A program made the translations under genes and the position numbers. A stretch of 54,568 bases of DNA from Fragilaria crotonensis (Eukaryota > Bacillariophyta > Fragilariophyceae > Fragilariales > Fragilariaceae). A model generated the notes under the pieces. That model did no database searches and was not told where the DNA came from. It saw only the letters and a list, made by a program, of their open reading frames with translations. The DNA is taken from contig JAKSYS010000414.1 in NCBI GenBank assembly GCA_022925895.1, positions 1 to 54,568 of the forward strand. The letters are read 5' to 3'. Shown here in pieces: positions 1 to 9,902 of the stretch; position 1 is the first letter of the stretch; every line of letters begins with the position of its first letter.

Positions 1-1369
1 TGAAGATATAGTTTTTTCTGCAACGTAATTTACACTGTAAAATAGATGTCCGGGTAAACTTGTTTTACAAACAAAAAACAAAACGAAGATTCCTAAAGAG
101 TCTTTTATGATTTTAAAGTAAGATTCCATCCATCTACCGGTACCCTACAGTAGATCGGAGGATGCGCCGATATGAGACCTTCCATCAAATCACTCATCGC
201 GCGACAAGAACGTCACCATGTCGACACGACGATGGACATCGTTTCTGGAACGCCATCGTTGTCTCGTTCATTAAATTGTTCTCCCCGTAGTCGCTAGTAC
301 CGAATACTCCAGTACAATACTAGTCTACTACTAGAGTCTAGAGTAGAATAGTAGTACTCCGAATACACGTCGTTCTACTAGCGGACGACCTACAGTACTA
401 CCGGTGGCTACTCTCAAACATCATTTCTCATTTCCCTTCATATCATTATCTGAATTGGCATGCTGAGTTGTTTGAAAGACGAAGCAAAACATCGCAGTTT
501 GAAACTGGAGCTGCTGCTTCTGCAACTTGAAGGCATTGTTATCCATCAACGACAACGGTGACGGTGACAGTGACGGCGCTCATCCACCTGAGATGACGAG
601 CACCTGTCAATGATCTTGCTTTTTTCGATGGGTCTTGAAAGGGAAAATCGTCGTTTCTTCCATTGTATCACCCAAATTATGGGCGTTCGGATGACCTAAA
701 ATGCAATGTGGCTGTTCAGTAACAACCACATTGCTATTGCAATCATCATCGTTGGCATCAGCGCAGACGACATGGAATTTTCGTGTGTTCGCGCCAGAAT
801 CCAGACTTCTGCAAAACATAGCCGCCACATGATTAGTTCGAATGCTTTAACATAAACTTGTATCCAACTACCTGGTACCACCGTCAACGTTGGTCAACGT
901 AAATCTGATGCAACGTGGAACTAAGAACTGAATAAATTGGACACGTGGAACGGAATTCTGGTGATGTGAATTTGTTTGCAAATGTGCTCGTCAAATGTAC
1001 GGTATGTCCTGAAATAACGTAAGTTTGAGACCGAGTCCCGTTTCACTTTGAACGGAACATTGGGCTCAGATCCGGTACTGGGGTTAAATAGGGAAAATTT
1101 GTATCGTATTTACACTAGCCCGGACCTCTCTAATGGTGACACATAAACACACATCGCAGACGGACTTCTTGCGAGTTCCGCACCTTTGGGAGGTATGAAT
1201 ACCGGTACGATAGGACAAAGCAGAAGGAGGCCATGACAAAGTATGATACAGAATTATCATCACCTGAAATAGCAGTATACTGGAGTAATCAACAAGCATG
1301 AAGGTCGTGCCCTCCTCCACGACTACCTTGTGTCAAATCCGTTCCGTGCAGCCTGTAACGCTGCTGATA
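1..1369. other. intergenic / unassigned left end
   Basis: No coding region can be supported here. Short open frames exist on both strands (for example 607-828 and 1084-1320, minus) but none shows a recognisable motif. The stretch 290-400 is rich in short palindromic GTAC/CTAG words, a pattern that recurs in other intergenic gaps of this window. The 3' end of the HSF gene lies just to the right. Confidence 0.5.
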
Positions 1370-2299
1370 TTACGTTGCATTCAGTGTTGGATTCAGAAAC
1401 GAGGTGGGGTACATGGAAGTGTGTGTCAGCGCGGAAACTTCTGCGCCGCAGCGGGGTTTGCTTGAATCAATGCTCGCATGGCTGCTTGTACCACAGACCG
1501 AGTGTCGGCGAGCTACAAAGGTCGACCACCATAAGTGTAGGCTGCTGGACGAGATGTTGATCAACGGTCGTCGCGCCTTCCTGTCTGGAATAGGATCTTT
1601 AGCAAAGAGAGGGGTCCACAGGTCTCTTCTTAAGGGGCTTCGACCGTGGAACTCTATCACTGGCTGTGACTTCTTACGTTTGGCACATTTCATTACCTTG
1701 AGTTTGTCACAAGTATAGTCCTTAAAGAAGCTCTATCAAAGCAGAATATGTTAGATGGTAGTTTGAAACCTTATCAGAGGTTCCTTGATCAAGAACTTAC
1801 CTTATTGAACCACGCACCCTCGTCAGGTCCACTGGCCACCCGCACAAAGTTCCAACGAGTGAGTTTTCGTGTGAACGACGTGTACTTTGTCGCCTTGCCG
1901 AGGTATCTGGGAAGAACGTTCTGGACAAACAGCGTCCGATCCATTACCAGAAAGGCCTTGCCATGGGGGGGAGCCATGCGATCGCATCCTGATTCTCTGG
2001 ATCCGAAAGAATTTCCTTCAGCTGCAAATTAAAAACAACCAACAGGTCAGAGAAGAACAGTGTCACACGAGGCAATCGACCTACTAGATTTGATCGCAAG
2101 CGTCCATCGCGTCGTGAACAAGCCAAAATGAATCACGTACCGTCTCAGGAAATGTTTTCGCGGTAACGCTACTGGTGCAATGGTCGTCGTCATGATCCGA
2201 CATTGGTCGACAGTTGAGTCGTTCGTGGGAGTCGCCAGACGGAACCTGCGCTGTCACTTGGACCGCCTTGGCGTTCGGCAACGGCTGCTGGCTCATCAT
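1370..2299 (-). CDS. heat shock factor (HSF-type DNA-binding domain), spliced, with frameshifts
   Basis: Transcription factor of the HSF family, expected to act in the nucleus on heat shock elements. Exon 1 runs 2299-2141 and ends in KTFPET; a GTACGT...TTGCAG intron (2140-2022) joins it to exon 2 (2021-1801), which opens with LKEILSDPENQDAIAWLP. The winged-helix block then continues in another frame with HGKAFLVMDR, VLPRYLG, KYTSFTRKLTRWNF and GPDEGAW, all matching the diatom-type HSF domain. The frame change lies in the G7 run at 1965-1971 (C7 on the coding strand). A second intron (1800-1733, GTAAGT...TAG) leads to exon 3, which begins SFFKDYTCDKLKV. Beyond about 1500 the correct C-terminal frame is uncertain: segments such as VVQAAMRALIQANP lie in a different frame from the longest open one, so the stop is unsure. 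The start is the first ATG of exon 1. The family call is secure; the exact protein is not. Confidence 0.8.
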
Positions 2300-2762
2300 C
2301 ACGTGCGGCTGGAGAAGGAGAGGGGGCTTTGTGTCTAGGAGTATTGTTCACAATGCTGTGTTCAGAGTACAGGATGGCGAGGTGAGGCGTCGAACTGTTC
2401 ATTGATTTTGCGTGTTGTCGCATGTGTGGAAGTGGTGACAACAGAATGACTTGCGTCTTCCGTCTTTCGCTGTGATTTCGTTCGTGTGGTCAGCTTCAAA
2501 CGGCATGAGTTGGCGAACCATGATTTACTGTCGTTCTCGTGGAAATGTACAGAAGCGATAGTACTAAAACCCCTTCCAGTGGATTAACTACTGACGTCTG
2601 CCAGGTGTCGCGAATTTTCCAGGATAAAGACATCAATGTGCAAGAGCACAAGTACCGGTATACGCATTTATCCAATTTAAAAAAGGGCAGTTCAAGGGGC
2701 ACACGGTCCCGCAGACTGGCACATGACTGCATTGGGACCATGGGTGTGTCATTCGGTAATGC
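2300..2762. other. intergenic: 5' side of HSF up to the retrotransposon
   Basis: This 463-bp gap is upstream of the HSF start and ends at the B2 terminus of the DIRS-type element. Overlapping short frames on both strands show no motif. It should hold what remains of the HSF promoter; no specific element was recognised. Confidence 0.5.
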
Positions 2763-3334
2763 AGGATTCTGCCTTAACACTGACAATACAACAGATAACA
2801 CGAAAGTATATCGATTCGACTAGTTAGACCTAGCCACTCGCAATATCAGGAGACCCACTGATTGGTCCCTGATGTCGCAGTATTCGTTGGTGATATCTCA
2901 TCGTCCCAGTCATATAGGTAGTATAACTCGGACGGTGTAATGGGGGAACAGTAAAACAGAACTGGTATACTGTCACGCAGTATCACCGAACTGCGTAGCG
3001 TTACGACAGTGGTGATCGGCACTCCAGCAGTGCATCATGACAGTACAACAGTACTGCAACAGTATATATCCCTCCTCAGGTCATGCATCAGTGCATGGGT
3101 TCGCGAAAGCCCTTCTCAAGACCTGAAAGGGTTGTTCTCCTTTAGCCCCTTAAACCCTCGCTCGTCGGACCTAGGTCAACGGCCGAGTGGGATTTAAGTT
3201 GGGAGGAAATATACCTGCTCGCATGCATCGTCTCGTGAGAGACTATCATTCGATCGATCAGTCAAGATCTGAAACTTTCAGGTCCGAGTTATATCAATCG
3301 ATCTTATAACCCGGACCCTGAACTCGAAACCCCC
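2763..3334 (-). repeat. split direct repeat B2 (3' terminus of the DIRS-type element)
   Basis: This 572-bp block matches 3811-4385. The only differences noticed are 2 fewer Cs in a C-run near 3146 and one fewer C near 3263. Its outer end begins AGGATTCTGCC at 2763, where the element meets flanking host DNA. Positions 3335-3383 are a 49-bp spacer between B2 and A2 that is not repeated elsewhere in the window. Confidence 0.92.
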
Positions 3335-3383
3335 TCGGAACAGAAATGGATCAACCGAGGAAAGAGAAAGGGATGGTGGGTGG

Positions 3384-3813
3384 GAAATTAAAAACTGCTT
3401 GATGGCTTCGCTAGCGATAGGCCTTGGATGTACGGTCCGAAGATAAAAGCTAGGGCCAAAAAGAGTGAACAAAGAATTGTCCTGCTGTCTTGAATTCATT
3501 GCTTGGTCGTGAAGAGTCTCGATCAAGTAACTGGTAACCAGGTTCGACGAACCCGGTTGCCTCTTTGAAAACAGCCATCGAGTAACCTTTGTGGCTTGGT
3601 TCGTGCTTCCTCAGAAGCCACTCCTCGTATTTTCGTTTTGCTCCTTATTTTGACCATCTGTCCGTGACACAGAGTCATGATAGAATCTCAGACCTGATGG
3701 TAATATAAGTTAGCGAAACATGAGAGAGCAAGTCGAGTCGCTGTACGATCTTAGTTACCGGTGTACTGTCGTTTGTCTCACAGTATCCAACTTGACCTGT
3801 AGGTACGCGAAGG
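3384..3813 (-). repeat. split direct repeat A2 (internal copy)
   Basis: This 430-bp block matches A1 at 12282-12711, as far as I could read without differences. It abuts B1 with a shared AGG (3811-3813), so the A2-B1 junction reproduces the sequence expected where the two element ends join in a circular intermediate. It contains a short dyad, CAGGTTCGACGAACC, near 3540. Confidence 0.92.
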
Positions 3814-4385
3814 ATTCTGCCTTAACACTGACAATACAACAGATAACACGAAAGTATATCGATTCGACTAGTTAGACCTAGCCACTCGCAATATCAGGAG
3901 ACCCACTGATTGGTCCCTGATGTCGCAGTATTCGTTGGTGATATCTCATCGTCCCAGTCATATAGGTAGTATAACTCGGACGGTGTAATGGGGGAACAGT
4001 AAAACAGAACTGGTATACTGTCACGCAGTATCACCGAACTGCGTAGCGTTACGACAGTGGTGATCGGCACTCCAGCAGTGCATCATGACAGTACAACAGT
4101 ACTGCAACAGTATATATCCCTCCTCAGGTCATGCATCAGTGCATGGGTTCGCGAAAGCCCTTCTCAAGACCTGAAAGGGTTGTTCTCCTTTAGCCCCCCT
4201 TAAACCCTCGCTCGTCGGACCTAGGTCAACGGCCGAGTGGGATTTAAGTTGGGAGGAAATATACCTGCTCGCATGCATCGTCTCGTGAGAGACTATCATT
4301 CGATCGATCAGTCCAAGATCTGAAACTTTCAGGTCCGAGTTATATCAATCGATCTTATAACCCGGACCCTGAACTCGAAACCCCC
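3811..4385 (-). repeat. split direct repeat B1 (internal copy)
   Basis: This 575-bp block is the partner of B2. It lies downstream of the recombinase stop codon (4586) and directly joins A2, sharing AGG. Confidence 0.92.
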
Positions 4386-4585
4386 CACCACGAGAACCAC
4401 CAGACCTAGCCCAAATTTTGCCAGGGATTGTTTTGCTACCTGCTGTGATTGTGAAAAGCATTTGAGCGGGAGCAAACTTTCATCTAGAAGTTTACCATCA
4501 CGAACCAGGGGCACTTCCTGATTCTTGATGCAGCGTTTTTTACTTCCTCGGCTGCAATTGGCGGGGTCACCTGGTAATCCCTCTT

Positions 4586-6160
4586 TCACATGGCATCCGT
4601 ATATCTCATAAACGCCTCCTTCACTAAATTGATATCCACGTAATGCTGATCAATGGCGTGGGATGTCTTGTTGGAGCCCGCTGCCTCCTTCTTCTTCCAT
4701 CTATTCACCACGTAGCGGTCGGCCTCAGACACTTTCATAGCTACCGCTCTCGATTCCGAACCTCGACGGAAAGACCGAAACACATTGAACTTGTCTGGCA
4801 AATCGCCTGCGTCATCGATATCAATACCGAACAAACCGGGGTGCTCTTCGTAGATCTCTCCGAGCACCTGAAGAAACAGTTCGTTCATCTCAGAAGTAGT
4901 GAGCTGATATCCCTCTTCATTTACAAATACCGGTCCGGTCGATCGATTCGACGCTCGATGCACCGCAAGCATTCTTCTGACCCACTGTTTGACTCGGATT
5001 CCTGAGCCTGTAATGCCTCTAGACATAAGCAAGTGTTGTTTGACGTGATGTTCTCCTTTGAAACGCCCCAAGAGTGGAATTACAACTTCGTCTTTCGTTT
5101 CCACATGGTATTTTATCAAACCCTCTAGGTCTGCCATTAGTCCCTCAGGGCTTCGCAACGACAAGACAAAACATATGCAAAAATATCCCCCAGCGAGGAT
5201 CCATCTCTGCCGACCAGCCAATTCCAGTTCCTGCTTCGCTCGCTCTTCGGTCCTTCGCAACAATTCGTGCATCAATTTTACACTTATGGCCTGGTTTGGA
5301 CGCCAGTCTTGACCCATCCGTTTACGGCATCCTAAAGTGAATCTCTGGAACCACAGTGAACCGCAAGCGTCTCGTCCGATCCGCTGATAAGACTTCCCGT
5401 CGGCATCCGTTAGTACGATTGGGTTTGCGTTTGCGTCTCGCGCCGCCCTGACTTGGTTAGAGTAGGATGATCGGAATCGCCTTACAGTGTCCCATTGCTT
5501 GTGCGTTTTTGAATACCTCCCAGAGCCTAGAGAGGACACCACAATCTGGATTGCCACTTCGTATCCGCAGTGATCTATACTCGGGAGCGGCCCGGGTGCT
5601 TCAGCAGCTCCTCTCATACCCATGCTTCTTGACAAATTCAACGCCTCTCTCGCCTTCGCCGTGTTAGCGTCAACGGTTGACCGTGCTCGACTCCAGAAGG
5701 CATCCAGGATGACCCGTCGGATGCAGGCTAAAGCGAACACATCTTTGCTGTCCGTTAAGATTGGCTCATGATCAAACAACTTCCCAAACACGCAATAATC
5801 GCATTCGAAAGGTACCATCAGGTTGTCTCCGTTGCGAGCCGACGTGAAACGACCTATGTCAGATTTTCTTGGTGCCCATCCCGATAAAATTCTGTCTTCG
5901 TCATCAGCCTCTGTCATCGGTTGATCTCCCATGGCCATGAAAAACTCTGGCTCATCACTTGAAGTATAGCAACTTCCGCACCACAGGTTCCGACATATCT
6001 GCGAGGTCGATACAGCGTGTCCAAAATTCGCGCAAAGATTGCTTGCGTCCATTGGCGTTTCTTTAAACACCTGACGCAACTGCCTTCCCATTGCGTACAT
6101 CTTTGGGGTTCCGCGAAGCTGCCAAGGCTTAACTCTGACAAAAAGGGAAAAGAATTGCAA
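4586..6160 (-). CDS. tyrosine recombinase domain of the DIRS-type element
   Basis: This is the integrase of the element, expected to recombine a circular DNA copy into the genome. The 524-codon frame begins with the tail of the upstream pol domain (KPWQLRGTPKMYAMGRQLRQVF). A Cys-rich zinc-finger-like stretch follows (C..F..H and CRNLWCGSC, about residues 43-65), then GDNLMVPFECDYC. The catalytic part is towards the C-terminus: an Arg in SLRSPEG (about 352), VFRSFRRGSESRA (box II) and IDQHYVDI with the likely nucleophilic Tyr near residue 510. The true N-terminus is doubtful because the conserved text continues upstream in another frame across the A5 run at 6140-6144. The recombinase may therefore be the last domain of a single long pol protein. 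Confidence 0.88.
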   Translation of the reverse strand: MQFFSLFVRVKPWQLRGTPKMYAMGRQLRQVFKETPMDASNLCANFGHAVSTSQICRNLWCGSCYTSSDEPEFFMAMGDQPMTEADDEDRILSGWAPRKSDIGRFTSARNGDNLMVPFECDYCVFGKLFDHEPILTDSKDVFALACIRRVILDAFWSRARSTVDANTAKAREALNLSRSMGMRGAAEAPGPLPSIDHCGYEVAIQIVVSSLGSGRYSKTHKQWDTVRRFRSSYSNQVRAARDANANPIVLTDADGKSYQRIGRDACGSLWFQRFTLGCRKRMGQDWRPNQAISVKLMHELLRRTEERAKQELELAGRQRWILAGGYFCICFVLSLRSPEGLMADLEGLIKYHVETKDEVVIPLLGRFKGEHHVKQHLLMSRGITGSGIRVKQWVRRMLAVHRASNRSTGPVFVNEEGYQLTTSEMNELFLQVLGEIYEEHPGLFGIDIDDAGDLPDKFNVFRSFRRGSESRAVAMKVSEADRYVVNRWKKKEAAGSNKTSHAIDQHYVDINLVKEAFMRYTDAM

Positions 6161-6458
6161 TTAGCAGCGGTTCGTGCATCGCAGTCGGCCACATAGCTGA
6201 ACCAACGGGTACCTCAAAAACAAAATCAGCCGCTTTAAACAAGTGTCTCAACCACTGGCTGGTGCACAAACGCGGGCAAACAAAGACGTGGGAGGATCGC
6301 TGTCGTTTTATTCGAGCCTTTCTCATCTCAGACAACGCTACCTCCGCCGCCATTGGAGCGGGTGCCCAAACATATGTTTTTCCTTTGCGAGAAATGACAG
6401 GTCGCGAAAATCCGTCGACCCCCGCAAATCCATCCCTCGATATCGTGCCCTTCCTCAA
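6129..6458 (-). CDS. pol linker domain between RNase H and recombinase (frame-broken segment)
   Basis: This segment carries the conserved DIRS-family text that normally follows RNase H: VDGFSRPVIS, a HVFVCPRL motif, and WPTAMHEPLLIAILFPF. It is joined upstream to the RNase H frame across the C5 run at 6419-6423 (G5 on the coding strand). Downstream it joins the recombinase frame across the A5 run at 6140-6144. It is not a separate gene but the middle of pol, displaced into its own frame by single-base shifts. Confidence 0.75.
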   Translation of the reverse strand: MRKGTISRDGFAGVDGFSRPVISRKGKTYVWAPAPMAAEVALSEMRKARIKRQRSSHVFVCPRLCTSQWLRHLFKAADFVFEVPVGSAMWPTAMHEPLLIAILFPFCQS

Positions 6459-7440
6459 ACCATCCCATTTCCTTTAACAAAACCGCATCCCTTCCAGCCC
6501 ACTCTCGAATCCAGGGCACTAGACTCTGGGCCGACCTCTCAACCGCTGACAGATGAACTGGTACAAACGCACTCATTGCTTCACCATCCATCACTCCTTG
6601 ACCAAGAAAACCTCGAGACACGCCGTCAGTCCCTTGGGCAATCATTCTGGTCCCTGCAATGTGAATCACGTTAATCTTTATTCCGACTCTCATCGAGAGG
6701 GCTTGCAGTCGAACCACCAACTCCAACAATTTTGGCGACGTAGATGATCCTCTGGACACGCATGATTCCACAGTAGAGTTGTCGGTGAACATGAACACCT
6801 CTGAGTGATCCAAATTGCCTTCCCGGCCTTCTTCCTCCAGCGATTCCACAACATTTGTAAACTCCTTCCAGTTCGACGACTCTGGGTCCTCCTTCGAACC
6901 CCATACTCCAATTCGAAAATTCAACCCCGACCCACAAGTGAACGTGGCCCCAAGGCCTGTTCCCGAAGCGTCACCAAAACCATATACGACGGTGATAACG
7001 TGCTTGGATCTCACGCCGACCACTGGTACCGAAGTTGGAGCGAAGATTACTGCCAACGCGCCCACGTCGCTTGCCAGACTAATGCTCGCCTTGACAAGGT
7101 GAGGAGCAGCTGACTCCTCTTTTCCGAAAAGCGCGGTGTCCAATTCCGTCTCCGTGATTTCGTCATTAGCAAATTGTGCAAACAGAAGTCGCTTCCACCG
7201 CTTATCCGTCATCTTCCAATCTCCCTCATCCCGTTGCGTTCGCCAGGAATTCATGGTCAAATAAAACCCTTTTAGAAAGGGTGTTACAACATCAAACGTC
7301 ATCGCAAGGTGATTGAGAAACCCGGTTTCCTTCTCCAACTGTTTTCGATCTAGGACTGGTCGGTCATCAGAGTCAGCCTCAATTTTGGCCACCAGACCCT
7401 TCACCATCGCCTTTCCTTTGTTCCACTTTTCTTGAGACAC
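6328..7440 (-). CDS. RNase H domain of the DIRS-type element
   Basis: Degrades the RNA strand during reverse transcription. The frame opens with the conserved post-RT block (SQEKWNKGK, then GFYLTMNSWRTQRDEGDWKM). It then carries the RNase H core: YGFGDASGTGLG (first Asp), NWKEFTNVVESLE (Glu), MFTDNSTVE (Asp) and HIAGTRMIAQGTDGVSRG. The upstream sequence AGAW.GTIF lies in this frame immediately after the C8 tract, so RT and RNase H are parts of one protein interrupted at 7511-7518. The last residues before the stop at 6328 are out-of-frame sequence after the G5 break near 6420. Confidence 0.85.
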   Translation of the reverse strand: MSQEKWNKGKAMVKGLVAKIEADSDDRPVLDRKQLEKETGFLNHLAMTFDVVTPFLKGFYLTMNSWRTQRDEGDWKMTDKRWKRLLFAQFANDEITETELDTALFGKEESAAPHLVKASISLASDVGALAVIFAPTSVPVVGVRSKHVITVVYGFGDASGTGLGATFTCGSGLNFRIGVWGSKEDPESSNWKEFTNVVESLEEEGREGNLDHSEVFMFTDNSTVESCVSRGSSTSPKLLELVVRLQALSMRVGIKINVIHIAGTRMIAQGTDGVSRGFLGQGVMDGEAMSAFVPVHLSAVERSAQSLVPWIREWAGRDAVLLKEMGWFEEGHDIEGWICGGRRIFATCHFSQRKNICLGTRSNGGGGSVV

Positions 7441-9875
7441 GGACTTGGAGATGACTGTAGGCGTGATCTTGAAGATTGTTCCTGTCCAAGCTCCTGCATT
7501 ACTTTGAGATGGGGGGGGCGAAATTTTCGGGGTGCATCCTGCATTCCCAAGTATTGTATTCTGCTGGCAAACTGCCGATGAACCTTGTGGCAGTTCTCTT
7601 TTGAGAATCCCGTGATTCTCACGTCGTCAACAAACGTCAATACATCGCCCGCTACCACACTCAGGTCAGACCGCCACTTCATCACTTTGGGCTTCAATGG
7701 ATCGTATCTACTCATTCCTGGCAGGTTCAGCCGAATAGAATCGTATCCCATCGGGTTGTCTTTTAAAGACGGATCTCCCCGAGCGAACTCCTCCCCCCAA
7801 TAGTAATATCTTACCGCATTGTATGGACTGGGCCTCATTCCCATGAATAGACGCGTCCACCTCAGCATGCTGACGGCTCTACTTCCGCCACAGGACTTTG
7901 TTTCCACTTCCACTCCAGAGCACCGTCGAAGTTTCTCCTCCATCGGGAAATTATGAAACATCTCCCCAAAGTCCATGTCGGACATCCATGTTTGGAAAGT
8001 CAGTAACATCGCTGCCGAAGAAGCTGACGGCAAGAAGAAGTTCGGTGCCCATAATGTGTCATTCAATCCACAGGATGTACCGTCAAATACAACTCTGATA
8101 TCCTCGTCGCCCTTTGGAACTGCGAAGTAGTCAAGCGAGTTACTCACATGACCGACTGACTCCAGATAGTAACGCCTTTTCATTCCCTCGATCTTGTCCT
8201 CTACCAACGCTCTGACGTTCTGGCTTAACTTCATCTTCTTCAACCGCTTGCGACCCACAGGAAGAGAACTGAGAATGTACGACCGCATGCCGTCCCGAGC
8301 CGCCACTCTTTGCTCCTCCCCATTCCACCGCCAGAATATAAGCGCGGATCCATAAGACCATTCCCACCACTTACTCTGTAGCAGCTGCTGAAGGACCAAT
8401 CGACCCTTTATGATATCCCGGTCCAGCTCGGCATAATCAATTGAGGGCTCAGACTGGGCCCTACCAGCACTACCACCCCCCTCCTCGTTCGCTGATGTCA
8501 ACGCTGACACACGAACCTTCCTCCGCTTCAACATCGGCTGAGAGGCCGCTATGTCGAGCGCCGCCGTGGCATGGCGTAATTCAGGATCAGCCCATGTCAC
8601 CCCATATTGGCGTCGCAGATAGGTCAAAAAGGACGACACAAGACCACGCTTCCATCGGCGGAGGCCAAACTCTTCAAAAATCGCAATTGTGGCCTGTCGA
8701 CATGGCAGAACCAGCATGATGCGCTGATTCCACGGATGAAAGTCCACCGTAGCGTTGTCGGATTTTACCGCTTTGTGAGCAATAGCGGTTTCAGTCCAGG
8801 ACCCAGGGAGCCACTTTTGCAATTGTGGTATCCACACCCGATCCAACGGCAGCGCCACGACCTCGACCGATGACCCTTCGGCAGCAGAATCACGCAATTT
8901 GCGACGACCTTGACCAGCCCCTGCCTGCGAATCTGGGTCGAACATCCCAACTACCCCATCGAGTACCACCCGAAACATCTGAAGGGGGACCATAAAGTCC
9001 TCCATTCCTGTTTCCCACGGGATGAAACTGGGTAGATCAAAGGCGTGTGCCAGCTCTGCGGCGACCAACGGTCGCTGTCCCCAACCGGTACGTGAGAATC
9101 CACTAGAAAAGACCACCGGAAGATGCAGTTTGTGCATCGACAGGTGATCAGCTACCGTGTAATGAGGTTCTCCAAACGAGGGGTTGCACGGAGTGGGCCG
9201 GACAGAGTATTTAATGATGTGTCCAATCGATCGGCGAATAGGGTCCTCAGGGATCACGAGTGACCCAAGACCCGCCGTACAAAACATTCCCACGGCTTTG
9301 GTGACCCCTCCCACCTTGATGTGCGCAACGCTCGTCCAATTCCAGACAGAGTCCTCAATGTTGGGTTTCCTTCGACCGCCGTCCGACATCCAGCCAACCA
9401 TCGGTGTGGATCTCGAACCCTCGAGTTGCCGTAGAAATTTCAGTGTGCCGCTGACCAACCACAACACAACCGATGGCGGGTTGCAGCTTGACTCATCGCC
9501 AGACATTATTACGAGTTTGGATCTCACCCATTCCCATGTAGAAAAGTGATACTGACGAAGACGAACCTCGTCTGTATCGGTAATATGGATCTCTGACCAT
9601 TCTGCCAGCCTAATGGTCCACAACCAAAACGGCCACCCCTCAAATACGACTCCACAAGCGCGAGCAACAATTGCCTCTCGATGGCCTCGCTTACACAGCT
9701 TCAGGCGCTCATAAACTGGTGGATCATTTCCACTAACACTCCTGTTCAGGAACACACGATCGCTTCGTTCACGTTGATTGACAACAAGAGACCCTACACC
9801 GTCTCTGATTTCGGGTAGCGACTTGCTGCTACTAAGATTATCCTTCTTCAACCCGATAACCTTCTCATTATCCAT
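7401..9875 (-). CDS. reverse transcriptase domain of the DIRS-type element
   Basis: Copies the element RNA into DNA. The 824-codon frame starts at an ATG 27 nt after the gag-like stop codon. The RT core lies in the last third: DIRVVFDGTSCGLNDTLW, NFFLPS, DMDFGEMFHNFP (catalytic Asp region), RWTRLFMGMRPSPYNAVRYYYW, then LTFVDDVRITGFSKE with the paired Asp of the catalytic box, followed by QYLGMQDAPRKFRPP. Immediately after that text the frame runs through C8 (7511-7518) into non-conserved residues and stops at 7401, whereas the family-typical AGAW continuation is in the RNase H frame. The N-terminal ~550 residues are not recognised. Confidence 0.9.
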   Translation of the reverse strand: MDNEKVIGLKKDNLSSSKSLPEIRDGVGSLVVNQRERSDRVFLNRSVSGNDPPVYERLKLCKRGHREAIVARACGVVFEGWPFWLWTIRLAEWSEIHITDTDEVRLRQYHFSTWEWVRSKLVIMSGDESSCNPPSVVLWLVSGTLKFLRQLEGSRSTPMVGWMSDGGRRKPNIEDSVWNWTSVAHIKVGGVTKAVGMFCTAGLGSLVIPEDPIRRSIGHIIKYSVRPTPCNPSFGEPHYTVADHLSMHKLHLPVVFSSGFSRTGWGQRPLVAAELAHAFDLPSFIPWETGMEDFMVPLQMFRVVLDGVVGMFDPDSQAGAGQGRRKLRDSAAEGSSVEVVALPLDRVWIPQLQKWLPGSWTETAIAHKAVKSDNATVDFHPWNQRIMLVLPCRQATIAIFEEFGLRRWKRGLVSSFLTYLRRQYGVTWADPELRHATAALDIAASQPMLKRRKVRVSALTSANEEGGGSAGRAQSEPSIDYAELDRDIIKGRLVLQQLLQSKWWEWSYGSALIFWRWNGEEQRVAARDGMRSYILSSLPVGRKRLKKMKLSQNVRALVEDKIEGMKRRYYLESVGHVSNSLDYFAVPKGDEDIRVVFDGTSCGLNDTLWAPNFFLPSASSAAMLLTFQTWMSDMDFGEMFHNFPMEEKLRRCSGVEVETKSCGGSRAVSMLRWTRLFMGMRPSPYNAVRYYYWGEEFARGDPSLKDNPMGYDSIRLNLPGMSRYDPLKPKVMKWRSDLSVVAGDVLTFVDDVRITGFSKENCHKVHRQFASRIQYLGMQDAPRKFRPPHLKVMQELGQEQSSRSRLQSSPSPCLKKSGTKERRW

Positions 9876-9902
9876 CCCGTGTGTGTCGTGTGCTCCTGCT
9901 TG

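Noticed and set aside
2539-2823. Plus-strand frame crossing 2763
   Set aside because: It spans the host/retrotransposon border and continues into B2, so it cannot be an original gene.
3278-3526. Minus-strand frame MIETLHDQAMNSRQ... (also seen from 12424)
   Set aside because: It lies in repeat A and its neighbour sequence; the same start occurs in both A copies but diverges outside the repeat, so it is leader sequence and not a conserved gene.
6815-7102. Plus-strand frames opposite pol (and many others at 5058-5340, 7585-7803, 10927-11409)
   Set aside because: Antisense shadows of well-supported minus-strand element domains.
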